A stretch of 64,000 nucleotides of DNA from Rubrolithibacter sp043763625 (GCA_043763625.1 JAYULL010000187.1:15391-79390); one strand, 5' to 3'; positions 1 through 9,177 are shown, counted from the first letter of the stretch. Made by a program: numbers and translations. Notes: generated by a model from the letters alone, not told the origin.

Positions 1-101
1 AGCCACTGCACAATCAAATCTTCGCGAATGCGGCTAGTTTGATAATCAGGCGAACCCAAGTGGAAGTCGGAGGCGAAATAAATCTTTGAGGCTTGAGGCA
101 T
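1..101 (-). CDS. lpxH: UDP-2,3-diacylglucosamine diphosphatase (LpxH-type), N-terminus only
   Basis: Only the first 33 codons lie in the window; the rest is off the left edge. Translated on the minus strand, the protein begins with MPQASKIYFASDFHLGSPDY, which carries the Asp-x-His metal-ligand motif (SDFHLG) that opens calcineurin-like phosphoesterases of the LpxH family. LpxH removes UMP from UDP-2,3-diacylglucosamine in lipid A synthesis at the inner membrane. The assignment to LpxH rather than another metallophosphoesterase rests on the N-terminal wording alone, since no downstream motif is visible. A TAnnTTTG box sits 5 nt in front of the ATG. Confidence 0.65.
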   Translation of the reverse strand, partial: MPQASKIYFASDFHLGSPDYQTSRIREDLIVQW

Positions 102-106
102 TGCGG

Positions 107-114
107 CAAAAGTA
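107..114 (-). promoter_or_regulatory. TAnnTTTG promoter box for the lpxH-type gene
   Basis: The minus strand reads TACTTTTG, an exact match to the Bacteroidota -7 element TAnnTTTG. It lies only 5 nt upstream of the ATG at 101, so the transcript would be leaderless or nearly so. No convincing -33 element is visible. Confidence 0.4.
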
Positions 115-165
115 CGTATCCCTGTTAATTTTTTGTTTGCTAAATTAGTACGATTACAAACCTTA

Positions 166-2292
166 ATGGTTATGCGTTATTTATATGTTTTATTTATCCC
201 GGGTTTAGTTACTTTTTTAAGTGCATATATGGTTCCTGATATTAAATTATTGCCCTATCCAAAAACAAAAAAAGTAGAAGCCGCCGATAATTATTTTGGC
301 ACAAAAGTTCTTGATCCGTATCGTTGGCTTGAGGATGATCGAGCTGCCGATACCAAACAATGGGTTACAGATCAAAATAAAGTAACTCAAAATTACTTAT
401 CGCAAATTCCTTTTCGCCATAAAATAAAGAAACGATTAGAGTCTTTGTGGAATTACGAAAAATTCAGCGCCCCTTTTAAAGAAGGAAAGTATACCTACTT
501 CTACAAGAACAACGGGCTACAAAATCAGTCTGTATTGTACAGGCAAACTGAAGACGGAGAACCTGAAATTTTTCTAGATCCCAATAAATTCTCAACTGAC
601 GGCACAACCTCATTGGCCGGAATTGATTTTACTCGCGACGGCTCTCTGGCTGCTTATCAAATTTCTGAAGGCGGCTCTGATTGGAGGAAAGTAATCGTAA
701 TAAATGCAGAAGATAGAACCGCGGTTGAAGACACCCTGAATGATATTAAATTTTCAGGAATTGCCTGGAAAGGAAATGAAGGGTTTTACTACAGCAGTTA
801 TGATAAACCGAAAGAAAGCAGTGAGCTTTCCGGTATGACGCAATATCACAAACTCTATTATCATCGCTTAGGAACGTCGCAGAAAGAGGATATGTCGGTT
901 TTTGGCGGAACGGAAACTCCAAGGCGTTACATTGGAGCTTCTATAACAGAAGACGGAAGATTCTTATGCATAACGGCTGCCGAATCTACTACCGGGAACG
1001 AGCTTTATATACAAGACTTAAGTACGCCCGACTCTAAAATAGTGCAGGTGGTAAGTAATTTCAGTAGCAACCATTATGTGATTGATAATGAAGGAAGCAA
1101 GCTTTTAATCTTCACAAATCTGAATGCCCCAAACAATAGAGTAATATCCGTTGATGCTTCCCGGCCCGAGGTAAAGAATTGGAAAGACTTCATTTCCGAA
1201 ACGGAAAACGTATTAGACATAAGCACTGCCGGCAGAAAAATCTTTGCGCATTATTTAAAAGATGCAACCGCTTTTATCCGGCAATACAACTATACCGGGA
1301 AGCTCGAAAAAAATATTGACTTACCCGGCGTCGGCTCTGTAGGAGGTTTTTCCGGTAAGAAGCATGAGAAAGAAACGTACTTTACTTTTACATCTTACGT
1401 CTATCCGGCAACTATTTTTAAATACGATATTTCTTCCGGTAAATCCGAACTGTATAAAAAGTCCGGGGTAAAGTTCAATCCCGAAGACTACGAGTCGAAC
1501 CAAGTTTTCTATCAATCAAAAGACGGAACTAAGATTCCGATGATTATTACCCGGAAAAAAGGTATAAAATTAAACGGTAAAAACCCTGCTCTTCTCTACG
1601 GATACGGCGGTTTTAATATCAGCTTAACTCCGGCTTTCAGCACTTCAAACATTATATTTTTAGAGCAGGGCGGAATTTATGCCGTTCCTAACTTACGCGG
1701 TGGAGGCGAATACGGCGAGAAATGGCACCTCGCCGGAACCAAACTCAGTAAACAGAACGTGTTTGACGATTTTATCTCCGCGGCGGAATATCTTATTCAA
1801 AATAAGTACACTTCGAAAGATTACTTAGGAATTAGCGGCGGCTCCAACGGCGGATTGCTGGTAGGAGCTTGTATGATCCAAAGGCCTGATTTGTTTAAAG
1901 TCGCTTTGCCTGCAGTTGGAGTTTTAGATATGCTCCGTTATAATAAATTTACAGCCGGTGCCGGTTGGGCATACGATTACGGTACCGCGGAAGAATCTAA
2001 AGAAATGTTTGAGTATTTGTATAAATACTCACCCTATCATGCGTTAACACCGGGTGTTCGTTATCCGGCAACCATGGTTACTACTGCCGACCACGACGAC
2101 AGGGTTGTTCCGGCACATTCTTTTAAGTTTGCCGCTCGTCTGCAAGAACATCATAAAGGGCAAACTCCCGTTTTAATTCGAGTGGAAACCAAAGCAGGGC
2201 ACGGTGCCGGAAAATCAACTGCCCAATTAATAGACGAACAAACAGATAAATGGGCGTTTATATTCCGGAATGTTGAAGTCGAGTATAAGTAA
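166..2292 (+). CDS. prolyl oligopeptidase family serine peptidase (S9A)
   Basis: About 708 residues, the usual length for prolyl oligopeptidases, which cleave short peptides after proline. After a hydrophobic N-terminus (about residues 5-25, possible export signal) comes the propeller domain opening with the family's YPKT...YRWLED block, then the alpha/beta hydrolase domain. The nucleophile is Ser560 in GGSNGGLL, the acid lies in TADHDDRVVP and the catalytic His in AGHGAGK, so the triad is complete. I chose the ATG at 166; a TTG at 133 and an ATG at 172 are also in frame. It is probably periplasmic if the N-terminus is a signal, otherwise cytosolic. The gene stands alone, followed 71 nt later by a histidine kinase. 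Confidence 0.9.
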   Translation: MVMRYLYVLFIPGLVTFLSAYMVPDIKLLPYPKTKKVEAADNYFGTKVLDPYRWLEDDRAADTKQWVTDQNKVTQNYLSQIPFRHKIKKRLESLWNYEKFSAPFKEGKYTYFYKNNGLQNQSVLYRQTEDGEPEIFLDPNKFSTDGTTSLAGIDFTRDGSLAAYQISEGGSDWRKVIVINAEDRTAVEDTLNDIKFSGIAWKGNEGFYYSSYDKPKESSELSGMTQYHKLYYHRLGTSQKEDMSVFGGTETPRRYIGASITEDGRFLCITAAESTTGNELYIQDLSTPDSKIVQVVSNFSSNHYVIDNEGSKLLIFTNLNAPNNRVISVDASRPEVKNWKDFISETENVLDISTAGRKIFAHYLKDATAFIRQYNYTGKLEKNIDLPGVGSVGGFSGKKHEKETYFTFTSYVYPATIFKYDISSGKSELYKKSGVKFNPEDYESNQVFYQSKDGTKIPMIITRKKGIKLNGKNPALLYGYGGFNISLTPAFSTSNIIFLEQGGIYAVPNLRGGGEYGEKWHLAGTKLSKQNVFDDFISAAEYLIQNKYTSKDYLGISGGSNGGLLVGACMIQRPDLFKVALPAVGVLDMLRYNKFTAGAGWAYDYGTAEESKEMFEYLYKYSPYHALTPGVRYPATMVTTADHDDRVVPAHSFKFAARLQEHHKGQTPVLIRVETKAGHGAGKSTAQLIDEQTDKWAFIFRNVEVEYK

Positions 2293-2363
2293 AACTTGTT
2301 TAGTTTTCCTGTTATGAACGGGTATTGTTTTTTACCTTTTACTTTTTACCTTCAACTCCCTTG

Positions 2364-3596
2364 ATGAATCCTTACGAACAGAAGCGCCGATGGAAATTTC
2401 TCTTGCTTGCGTTTGCGGCAGTAATTGCCGGAGCTTCGTTATGGTATGCCAATTATTTGGTAAAAAACCTCTCGAAAGCGGAGCGTACTCGTGCCGAGGT
2501 TTGGGCTCAAACGTTCCACAATATCATATCCATGGATGATAGTAACGATGAATCCATCACGTTTTTGTACACCTTAAGAGACAGCCTATCGGTTCCGGCT
2601 ATCGTAACTGATTCGGCAGACAGTATATTATATTGGAAAGGGCTCGACAGTACTAAAACAGCTTTTGCTATAGAAGCCGGAGGCGTTGAATCAGCAATTT
2701 TTAATAAGAAAGAGTACGACCCTAAATATTTCTTGCAGCAATTAAAAACAATGAAATCGCAACATCCGCCTATTGTGATTGAACTCGCAAACCGCGAAAA
2801 GCGATACATTTATTATAAAGATTCATCGCTTCTTACACAACTGCGGGTTTTCCCTTACATCCAACTTACGGTAATCGGCATCTTTTTAATTGTTGCATAC
2901 TTGGTATTCAGCTCGTCGCGACGAACCGAGCAGGATTTGGTTTGGGTAGGAATGGCTAAAGAAACAGCCCATCAGCTCGGAACCCCGATATCGTCTCTTA
3001 TGGCATGGATTGAATTAGTAAAATCCAAATTTGATGCAGAAGATGAGCCGCTTATTGTGGAGATGGAGAAAGATTTGCACCGGCTCGAGATGGTTGCAGA
3101 TCGTTTTTCAAAAATAGGTTCTAAAGCTGTCTTAAAAAGCTATAGCGTATTTGAAATTATAAAGGCATATGTAGATTATTTTAGAATTCGCACAAGCGAA
3201 AAAATAGAATTTGTAGTGGGCGGGGATAAAGGCATTCCGGCATTACTAAACGTTCCGCTTTTTGATTGGGTGCTCGAAAATTTATTAAAAAACGCCGTTA
3301 ACGCAATACAAGGGCACGGTAAAATAGAAGTTAAAATAACAGAAAGCCCTTCTAAAGAAGAAGTTTTTATAGATGTCTGCGATTCCGGAAAAGGAATACC
3401 GAGATTTAAATTTGAAACAATTTTTCAACCGGGGTATACCACTCGAAAGCGGGGCTGGGGCCTGGGCTTATCGCTTACAAAACGAATTGTAGAAAACTAT
3501 CACAAGGGCCAAATCTTTGTTAAAGATTCTGAACCGGGAAAAGGAACAACTATCAGAATAATTTTAAAAAATGTTAATTACACCACCTCAAGCTAA
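2364..3596 (+). CDS. membrane sensor histidine kinase
   Basis: About 410 residues. Transmembrane segments at roughly 12-30 and 165-185 bracket a periplasmic sensor region. The dimerisation/phosphoacceptor segment has His203 in AHQLGTPISS, a variant of the usual HELRTP box. The ATPase domain shows an N box (ENLLKNAVNAI), G1 (DSGKGIP) and G2 (GWGLGLSLTKRI). No receiver domain or response regulator is nearby, so the partner is unknown. The ATG at 2364 follows a pyrimidine-rich tract (about 2331-2358), and an upstream TTG at 2325 would translate that tract. The 3' end overlaps the DinB gene by 26 nt, suggesting co-transcription. Confidence 0.9.
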   Translation: MNPYEQKRRWKFLLLAFAAVIAGASLWYANYLVKNLSKAERTRAEVWAQTFHNIISMDDSNDESITFLYTLRDSLSVPAIVTDSADSILYWKGLDSTKTAFAIEAGGVESAIFNKKEYDPKYFLQQLKTMKSQHPPIVIELANREKRYIYYKDSSLLTQLRVFPYIQLTVIGIFLIVAYLVFSSSRRTEQDLVWVGMAKETAHQLGTPISSLMAWIELVKSKFDAEDEPLIVEMEKDLHRLEMVADRFSKIGSKAVLKSYSVFEIIKAYVDYFRIRTSEKIEFVVGGDKGIPALLNVPLFDWVLENLLKNAVNAIQGHGKIEVKITESPSKEEVFIDVCDSGKGIPRFKFETIFQPGYTTRKRGWGLGLSLTKRIVENYHKGQIFVKDSEPGKGTTIRIILKNVNYTTSS

Positions 3597-4083
3597 CGAA
3601 TACGGAGCCTTTTACGCAAATTATATTGCTCAAGTAACCGATGATGTTTTATTCGAATTAAAAAATCAAGTAAAAAGCGTTGCCGATTTTATGAAAGCAA
3701 TTCCTTCCGAGAAACAGCATTACGCTTATGCAGAAGGTAAATGGACCATAAAAGAATTGCTGGGCCACCTGGTAGATACAGAACGCGTTATGTCTTATCG
3801 CTTGCTTCGCTTCTCTCGGAAGGATTCAACGGATTTACCGGGCTTTGAGGAGAACGATTATGTTCTAAATTCAACCTTCCTTCAAAGAGATTTCAATGAT
3901 TTAATAGACGAATTTACAGCAGTTCGTAAAAGTAATCTGTATTTAATAACCTCTCTTACCGAAGAACAACTTGCTTTATCCGGCTCGGCAAATAACAATA
4001 AGGTAAGCGTAAAGGCTTTGTTGTTTATCATGGCGGGGCATGTAAAGCATCATATCCGAATTTTAAAAGAGCGTTATCTATAA
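3571..4083 (+). CDS. DinB family protein
   Basis: 170 residues, typical of the DinB/YfiT four-helix-bundle superfamily, whose members bind a divalent metal through three histidines and often act as thiol-dependent transferases. The visible candidate ligands are the His in GHLVDTER and the HxxHH cluster near the C-terminus (HVKHHIRILKERY). The segment EGKWTIKELLGHLVDTE is characteristic of the family. The start overlaps the kinase stop by 26 nt, so the two are probably translated from one mRNA. The substrate cannot be told from sequence. Confidence 0.85.
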   Translation: MLITPPQANEYGAFYANYIAQVTDDVLFELKNQVKSVADFMKAIPSEKQHYAYAEGKWTIKELLGHLVDTERVMSYRLLRFSRKDSTDLPGFEENDYVLNSTFLQRDFNDLIDEFTAVRKSNLYLITSLTEEQLALSGSANNNKVSVKALLFIMAGHVKHHIRILKERYL

Positions 4084-4214
4084 CGCTAGGCACCTTTTTA
4101 ATACGTCTTTATTTTATTCATAAAAAATTTTAACAGAAGCTTTATCAATGCGAAGTGTGCCAACCATACCCCCAACAAAACTTTCTGATTTTCTTTTTTT
4201 AAGCAAGTTATGGT

Positions 4215-4222
4215 TAGATTTG
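4215..4222 (+). promoter_or_regulatory. TAnnTTTG promoter box upstream of pdhA
   Basis: TAGATTTG matches the Bacteroidota -7 consensus exactly and ends 23 nt before the pdhA ATG, a sensible leader length. The -33 region is only T-rich. Confidence 0.5.
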
Positions 4223-4245
4223 CGGCCAAATCACACATTTAAAGA

Positions 4246-5241
4246 ATGAGACCGGTAGAAATTACTAAAGATACTTATCTGCAGTGGTACGAATCCATGC
4301 AGCTGATGCGCAAATTTGAAGAAAAGGCAGGTCAGCTGTACGGACAGCAAAAAATTCGAGGCTTCTGTCATCTTTATATCGGTCAAGAGGCAGTTGTTGC
4401 AGGAGCAATGTCTGTACTTCGCCACGAAGACTCAATGATTACCACCTATCGCGACCATGCCCATGCTCTTTCTAAAGGCATGCCGGCTCGTGATCTAATG
4501 GCTGAACTTTACGGAAAAGCAACAGGTTGCTCGAAAGGTAAAGGCGGTTCCATGCATATATTTAGCAAAGAGCATAAATTTTTCGGCGGACATGCTATAG
4601 TCGGCGCACAAATTCCGCTTGGTGCCGGTATCGCTTTTGCGGAACAATATTTAGGAAATGACAATGTGAATGTATGTTATATGGGTGATGGCGCAGTGCG
4701 TCAAGGAGCTTTAAACGAGACTTTTAACATGGCAATGTTGTGGAAACTTCCGGTAATTTTTGTTTGCGAAAACAACGGTTATGCCATGGGAACTTCGGTT
4801 GCCCGCACTACCAACATGATTGATATATATAAAATAGGGTTAGGTTTTGATATGCCTTGTGCCCCGGTTGACGGAATGGATCCGGTTGCAGTACATAACG
4901 CAATGGACGAAGCTGTGTTAAGGGCACGCCGCGGCGAAGGACCGACATTCTTGGAAATGCGAACTTATCGTTATAAAGGGCATTCCATGTCGGATCCGGC
5001 AAAGTATCGTACGAAAGAAGAACTCGAGCAATACAAGGCTAAGGATCCAATTGAAGTTGTTAAGAAAGCAGTTATTGATAATAAATATGCCGATGAGGCT
5101 TGGATTGAAGGTGTAAATCAAAAAATTAAAGATATCATCGATGATGCGGTGAAATTTGCAGAAGAATCTCCATGGCCTGATCCCTCAGAATTATATAAAG
5201 ACGTTTACATGGAGCCCGATTATCCTTTTATCACTAGCTAA
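4246..5241 (+). CDS. pdhA: pyruvate dehydrogenase E1 component, alpha subunit
   Basis: 331 residues, normal for the alpha subunit of heterotetrameric E1, which decarboxylates pyruvate with thiamine diphosphate. The TPP motif runs from GDG (residues 147-149) to the ENN in VIFVCENNGYAMG. The family blocks KGKGGSMH and FGGHAIVGAQIPLGAG are present, as is the regulated-loop region YRYKGHSMSDPAKYR. It lies 33 nt upstream of the E2 gene in the same direction, so the two form an operon. The E1 beta gene is not in this window. It has its own TAnnTTTG promoter box at 4215. Confidence 0.95.
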   Translation: MRPVEITKDTYLQWYESMQLMRKFEEKAGQLYGQQKIRGFCHLYIGQEAVVAGAMSVLRHEDSMITTYRDHAHALSKGMPARDLMAELYGKATGCSKGKGGSMHIFSKEHKFFGGHAIVGAQIPLGAGIAFAEQYLGNDNVNVCYMGDGAVRQGALNETFNMAMLWKLPVIFVCENNGYAMGTSVARTTNMIDIYKIGLGFDMPCAPVDGMDPVAVHNAMDEAVLRARRGEGPTFLEMRTYRYKGHSMSDPAKYRTKEELEQYKAKDPIEVVKKAVIDNKYADEAWIEGVNQKIKDIIDDAVKFAEESPWPDPSELYKDVYMEPDYPFITS

Positions 5242-5274
5242 CAAATCGTTTATCCTTATTTAAAAATATAGAAT

Positions 5275-6942
5275 ATGGCTGAAGTTGTACGTATGCCTAA
5301 AATGAGCGACACCATGACAGAAGGTGTTATCGCGAAATGGCATAAAAAAGTTGGCGACAAAGTGAGTTCGGGGGACTTAGTTGCCGATATCGAAACTGAT
5401 AAAGCCACCATGGACTTCGAATCGTTTCAAGAGGGAACCTTATTATATATCGGTGCGAAAGAAGGTTCTGCCGTGCCTGTTGATTCTGTTATTGCTGTAG
5501 TAGGTGCTGAAGGAGAAGATTATAAAACTGTCTTAGAGAGTTCAGGAGAGGCAAAAGTAGAAAAGGTTGAAGTAGCGCCGGAAACTGCCGAAACAAGCGA
5601 TAAGCCGGAAACTAAAGCTGTAGAAGAAGAGCCCGGAATTGATCCTGAATCTGTGGGCGCTACAATCATCCGAATGCCGCTTTTAAGTGATACAATGACT
5701 GAGGGCGTTATCGCCGAATGGCACAAAAAAGTTGGCGATAAAGTTAAAAGTGATGATACTTTAGCGGACGTAGAAACCGATAAGGCAACTATGGAAGTTA
5801 CAGCTTATGCGGAAGGGACTTTGCTTTATGTAGGTGTAGAAAAAGGACAAGCTGCAAAAGTAAATGATGTTATCGCCATCGTAGGTAAAGAAGGAACAGA
5901 CGTTCAGGCCTTATTAAAAGGCGGTAAGGCGGCTCCTCAAGGCGATGCTAAACCTCAAGAAGCTAAACCTGAACATAAAGAAGATGTTCTGCAAGAAAGT
6001 TCTTCCTCGGATTCAGACCTAAGAATTAAAGCTTCGCCTTTAGCTAAGAAAATCGCAAAAGACAAAGGAATAAATCTAAATCAGGTTAAAGGAAGTGCGG
6101 AAGGCGGACGGATTGTTAAAAAAGACGTGGAAGAATTTACTCCTGCGGCTAAACCTCAGGAAGTCAAACATGCAGAAAGCACTGCTGCCGTACCACAAAC
6201 CCCGGTGGCTCCTGCAGGAAAACAAGAAACTCCGGTTTCTATCCCTCAATACATAGGCGAAGAAAAATTTACCGAGAAACCGGTTACGCAGATGCGTAAA
6301 ATAATTGCTAAACGCCTTTCGGAAAGTTTATTTACTGCTCCGCATATCTTTGTTACGATGAGCATTGATATGGACAGTGCTATGGCTGCCCGTGTTAAAA
6401 TGAATGAATTTTCTCCGGTAAAAATATCTTTTAACGATATCGTATTAAAGGCTTCGGCAATAGCTTTAAAACAACATCCGTCAATTAATTCTTCTTGGCT
6501 AGGAGATAAGATTCGCGTAAACGAACATGTAAATATTGGAGTAGCCGTTGCTGTCGACGAAGGCTTAGTAGTTCCGGTGGTACGTTTCGCCGACGGTAAA
6601 TCTTTGTCGCACATCTCCATGGAGGTCAAAGATTTTGCTCAAAAGGCCAAATCGAAGAAATTACAGCCATCCGAAATGGAAGGCTCCACTTTCACCATTT
6701 CAAATTTAGGAATGTTCGGAGTAGATGAGTTTACGGCAATTATTAATTCTCCTAACGCAGCAATATTAGCTGTCAGCGGAATCCAACAAGTACCTGTAGT
6801 TAAAAACGGAGCTGTTGTTCCGGGAAATGTAATGAAAGTAACCTTAAGCGGCGATCATCGAGTAGTAGACGGAGCGAGTGCTGCGGCATATCTGCAAACT
6901 TTAAAATCTTTGTTAGAAGAACCGGTTAGACTATTAGTTTAA
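5275..6942 (+). CDS. pdhC: pyruvate dehydrogenase E2 (dihydrolipoamide acetyltransferase), two lipoyl domains
   Basis: 555 residues. It has two N-terminal lipoyl domains with lipoyl-lysines Lys43 and Lys170, both in ETDKAT, each followed by a charged Pro/Ala/Glu/Lys linker. A peripheral-subunit-binding domain follows (about 253-290, KASPLAKKIAKDKGI...GGRIVKKDVE), then the catalytic domain with His528 and Asp532 in DHRVVDG. The enzyme transfers acetyl groups from E1-bound intermediate to CoA and forms the core of the complex. It is the second gene of an operon with pdhA. E1 beta and E3 must lie elsewhere. A strong hairpin with a T-run follows. Confidence 0.95.
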   Translation: MAEVVRMPKMSDTMTEGVIAKWHKKVGDKVSSGDLVADIETDKATMDFESFQEGTLLYIGAKEGSAVPVDSVIAVVGAEGEDYKTVLESSGEAKVEKVEVAPETAETSDKPETKAVEEEPGIDPESVGATIIRMPLLSDTMTEGVIAEWHKKVGDKVKSDDTLADVETDKATMEVTAYAEGTLLYVGVEKGQAAKVNDVIAIVGKEGTDVQALLKGGKAAPQGDAKPQEAKPEHKEDVLQESSSSDSDLRIKASPLAKKIAKDKGINLNQVKGSAEGGRIVKKDVEEFTPAAKPQEVKHAESTAAVPQTPVAPAGKQETPVSIPQYIGEEKFTEKPVTQMRKIIAKRLSESLFTAPHIFVTMSIDMDSAMAARVKMNEFSPVKISFNDIVLKASAIALKQHPSINSSWLGDKIRVNEHVNIGVAVAVDEGLVVPVVRFADGKSLSHISMEVKDFAQKAKSKKLQPSEMEGSTFTISNLGMFGVDEFTAIINSPNAAILAVSGIQQVPVVKNGAVVPGNVMKVTLSGDHRVVDGASAAAYLQTLKSLLEEPVRLLV

Positions 6943-6960
6943 TCAGAACATAATAATATA

Positions 6961-6998
6961 AAAGAAACCTGTACTGAAAAGTGCGGGTTTTCTTTTTT
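6961..6998 (+). terminator. intrinsic terminator after the pdhA-pdhC operon
   Basis: Arms AAAGAAACC... and ...GGTTTTCTTT fold around a GAAA loop (with ACT/AGT closing pairs) and are followed by a T-run. It lies just past the E2 stop and before the convergent rlmI-type gene. Confidence 0.75.
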
Positions 6999-7084
6999 GT
7001 AGGGCTTTTCATTTACAGCGATGACTAATGCAGTAATATCTCGGGCAACTACAATAAACTAAAAACCACCCCCTTTCCCGAAAT

Positions 7085-8272
7085 CTATAATACCCGGCAC
7101 AACAAGCCCTTTAAGTATTCCCCTTCCGGAAAAGAAGCTCTTACCGGATGATCATCAGGTTGACAAAATTGGTAAATAAACTGAATTTCTTTTCCGGCAT
7201 CTAAAGCGGCCCAAGCCAGAATCTGTTTAAATGTAAGCATGTCTACGGCGCCCGAGCATGAGAAGGTGGCCAAGAGTCCGCCTTTTTTTAATAGCATCAT
7301 TCCTATTCGGTTAAGATCCTTATAGGCTCTTGAAGCCTTATCAAGCTTAGAGCGTGACGGGGCATATTTAGGGGGATCAAGAATAATAATATCGAATTCC
7401 TCTTTAGCTTCCCTAAGTGCTCTTAATTGCTTGTTTACGTCTGACTGAAACGTAGAAGCTTTAGTCGAATCGAAGTTATTGATCGTGATATTTTTTTGCA
7501 GGGTTTCGATAGCAAGACCGGAACTGTCGACACTAATTACCTCTTTAGCGCCGGCATTGAGGGCATTAAGTGTAAACCCCCCGGAATAGGAAAAACAATC
7601 TAATACTCTTTTGTTTCCGGCATATTCAGCTACAATTTTTCTGTTGTCACGCTGGTCACAGAAAAAGCCCGATTTTTGACCTTCAGCGATACTTACCCTA
7701 TACTTAATTCCGTTTTCAAGAACTTCTACAAATTCCGGGGGCTCTTCTCCGCGGAGCTTTCCCGCAGAGGGAAATAATCCTTCATGCTCACGAGCCACTG
7801 CATCGCTGCGTTCAAAAATACCGTTAGAATTTATCGCTTTCTGTAATTCATCCAGAAGTAGATGTTTTACTTTTTCAATACCTGCTGAATGAATTTGAAC
7901 CGAAAGGTAATCCGCGTACTTGTCTACGATTAATCCCGGTAGGTAGTCTGCCTCTGCAAAAATTAACCTAAATGTATTGGTATGGTGTGAATTGAGAAGC
8001 TTTTCGCGAGCCGCTAAAGCCGAGCCTACTTTGTTTCTCCACCATGCTTCATCAATACCTATTTTCTCGTTCCACTCAAGTAGCCTTACTGCTACTCTTG
8101 AGGATGAATTGTAAAATCCGTAAGCTAAAAAATCCCCTCTATAATCTACCAGGCGTATTATCTCTCCATCTTCAATTTCGGCTTTAGGCTGTTCTATTGC
8201 ACCTGAAAAAACCCAAGGATGATGTTGTTTTACTGCTTTTTCTTTGCCTTTGCGAAGCTGTACGGAGTTCAT
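7085..8272 (-). CDS. rlmI: class I SAM-dependent rRNA methyltransferase, RlmI family
   Basis: 395 residues, matching the RlmI family, whose E. coli member makes m5C1962 in 23S rRNA. An N-terminal PUA domain (about 1-75, with HPWVFSGAI) precedes a linker domain and a Rossmann methyltransferase fold. The SAM-binding motif is VLDCFSYSGGF, and the catalytic-region motif is LDPPKYAPSR. The C-terminal block DHPVRASFPEGEYLKG is typical. The exact target base is inferred from the family only. It is transcribed alone, convergent with pdhC and divergent from csaA. A TAnnTTTG box lies 5 nt before the ATG. Confidence 0.88.
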   Translation of the reverse strand: MNSVQLRKGKEKAVKQHHPWVFSGAIEQPKAEIEDGEIIRLVDYRGDFLAYGFYNSSSRVAVRLLEWNEKIGIDEAWWRNKVGSALAAREKLLNSHHTNTFRLIFAEADYLPGLIVDKYADYLSVQIHSAGIEKVKHLLLDELQKAINSNGIFERSDAVAREHEGLFPSAGKLRGEEPPEFVEVLENGIKYRVSIAEGQKSGFFCDQRDNRKIVAEYAGNKRVLDCFSYSGGFTLNALNAGAKEVISVDSSGLAIETLQKNITINNFDSTKASTFQSDVNKQLRALREAKEEFDIIILDPPKYAPSRSKLDKASRAYKDLNRIGMMLLKKGGLLATFSCSGAVDMLTFKQILAWAALDAGKEIQFIYQFCQPDDHPVRASFPEGEYLKGLLCRVL

Positions 8273-8277
8273 AACCG

Positions 8278-8285
8278 CAAACTTA
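8278..8285 (-). promoter_or_regulatory. TAnnTTTG promoter box for the rlmI-type gene
   Basis: The minus strand reads TAAGTTTG, an exact -7 consensus, 5 nt upstream of the ATG at 8272. As with lpxH and panD in this window, the transcript would be leaderless or nearly so. Confidence 0.4.
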
Positions 8286-8332
8286 CATCATTTCTTTCCG
8301 GCTGCAAGTCTGTTTTTTTTTACCTTTAAGCT

Positions 8333-8668
8333 ATGGAACAAATTTCGTGGCAAGAGTTTGAAAAAGTAGAATTACGTGCCGGAACTATTGTAGAAGTACT
8401 TGATTTCCCTGAAGCAAAAAGGCCTGCTTATAAAATTAAAGCTGATTTTGGTGAGTTCGGAATTAAGTGGAGCAGCGCCCAAATAGCAAAGCTTTACAGT
8501 AAAGAAGAACTTGCCGGAAGGCAAATTATAGGAGTGATAAACTTTCCGAAAAAACAGATAGGAAAATTTTTGTCTGAGTTTTTAGTTACCGGCTTTGCAA
8601 ATCAAAACGGCGATATAGTACTTGCTTCTATCGATAAAAAAGTACCCGAGGGAAATAAACTGATTTGA
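8333..8668 (+). CDS. csaA: CsaA-type tRNA-binding domain protein
   Basis: 111 residues forming a single OB-fold tRNA-binding domain (EMAP-II/Trbp111 type), the usual size for CsaA, a dimeric RNA-binding protein originally described as an export-related chaperone. Recognisable blocks are VELRAGTIVEVLDFPEAKRPAYK, WSSAQI, and the C-terminal GFANQNGDIVLAS. The stop overlaps the tadA start by one base (TGATG), so translational coupling is likely. Pairing with TadA is consistent with a role around tRNA, but that is inference. Confidence 0.88.
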   Translation: MEQISWQEFEKVELRAGTIVEVLDFPEAKRPAYKIKADFGEFGIKWSSAQIAKLYSKEELAGRQIIGVINFPKKQIGKFLSEFLVTGFANQNGDIVLASIDKKVPEGNKLI

Positions 8669-9144
8669 TGAAATACATAAAATTTACCGGTGAATCTCAT
8701 ATAACTCCTGACGAGTTTTTTATGGGTGAAGCGCTAAAGGAAGCGAAATTTGCATTGGAGCAAGATGAAGTCCCGATAGGCGCCGTAATCGTTTCAAACG
8801 GAAAAATTATCGGAAAAGGCCACAATCTAACGGAACGGCTTAATGATGTTACCGCTCACGCCGAAATGCAGGCTTTTACTGCCGCTGCAAATTGTCTCGG
8901 CGGGAAGTATTTGAAGGACTGCACTTTATACGTCACCGTTGAACCTTGCGTGATGTGCGCAGGTGCCGCATTCTGGACTCAAATTAGTCGAATTGTTTTT
9001 GGTGCATATGATGTTAATCGAGGTTTCCTCCGGCTTGGCAAGAAAATAACACACCCAAAAACGGAAATTACGGGGGGTGTTAAGGAAAGGGAGTGCCGCG
9101 ATTTAATTAAAGATTTTTTTTTACAAAAGAGAAATAAAACTTGA
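8668..9144 (+). CDS. tadA: tRNA(adenine34) deaminase TadA
   Basis: 158 residues, of the cytidine/deoxycytidylate deaminase fold. The zinc and catalytic residues are His64 and Glu66 in HAEMQA, and Cys94 and Cys97 in EPCVMCAGA. TadA converts A34 to inosine in tRNA-Arg(ACG) and is normally essential. Family blocks EVPIGAVIV and ARI/SRIVFGAYD are present. The ATG at 8668 overlaps the csaA stop; an in-frame TTG at 8665 lies inside csaA and is less likely. Confidence 0.93.
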   Translation: MKYIKFTGESHITPDEFFMGEALKEAKFALEQDEVPIGAVIVSNGKIIGKGHNLTERLNDVTAHAEMQAFTAAANCLGGKYLKDCTLYVTVEPCVMCAGAAFWTQISRIVFGAYDVNRGFLRLGKKITHPKTEITGGVKERECRDLIKDFFLQKRNKT

Positions 9145-9177
9145 AATGGAATTTTAACGATTTACAGGCATAGAAGC

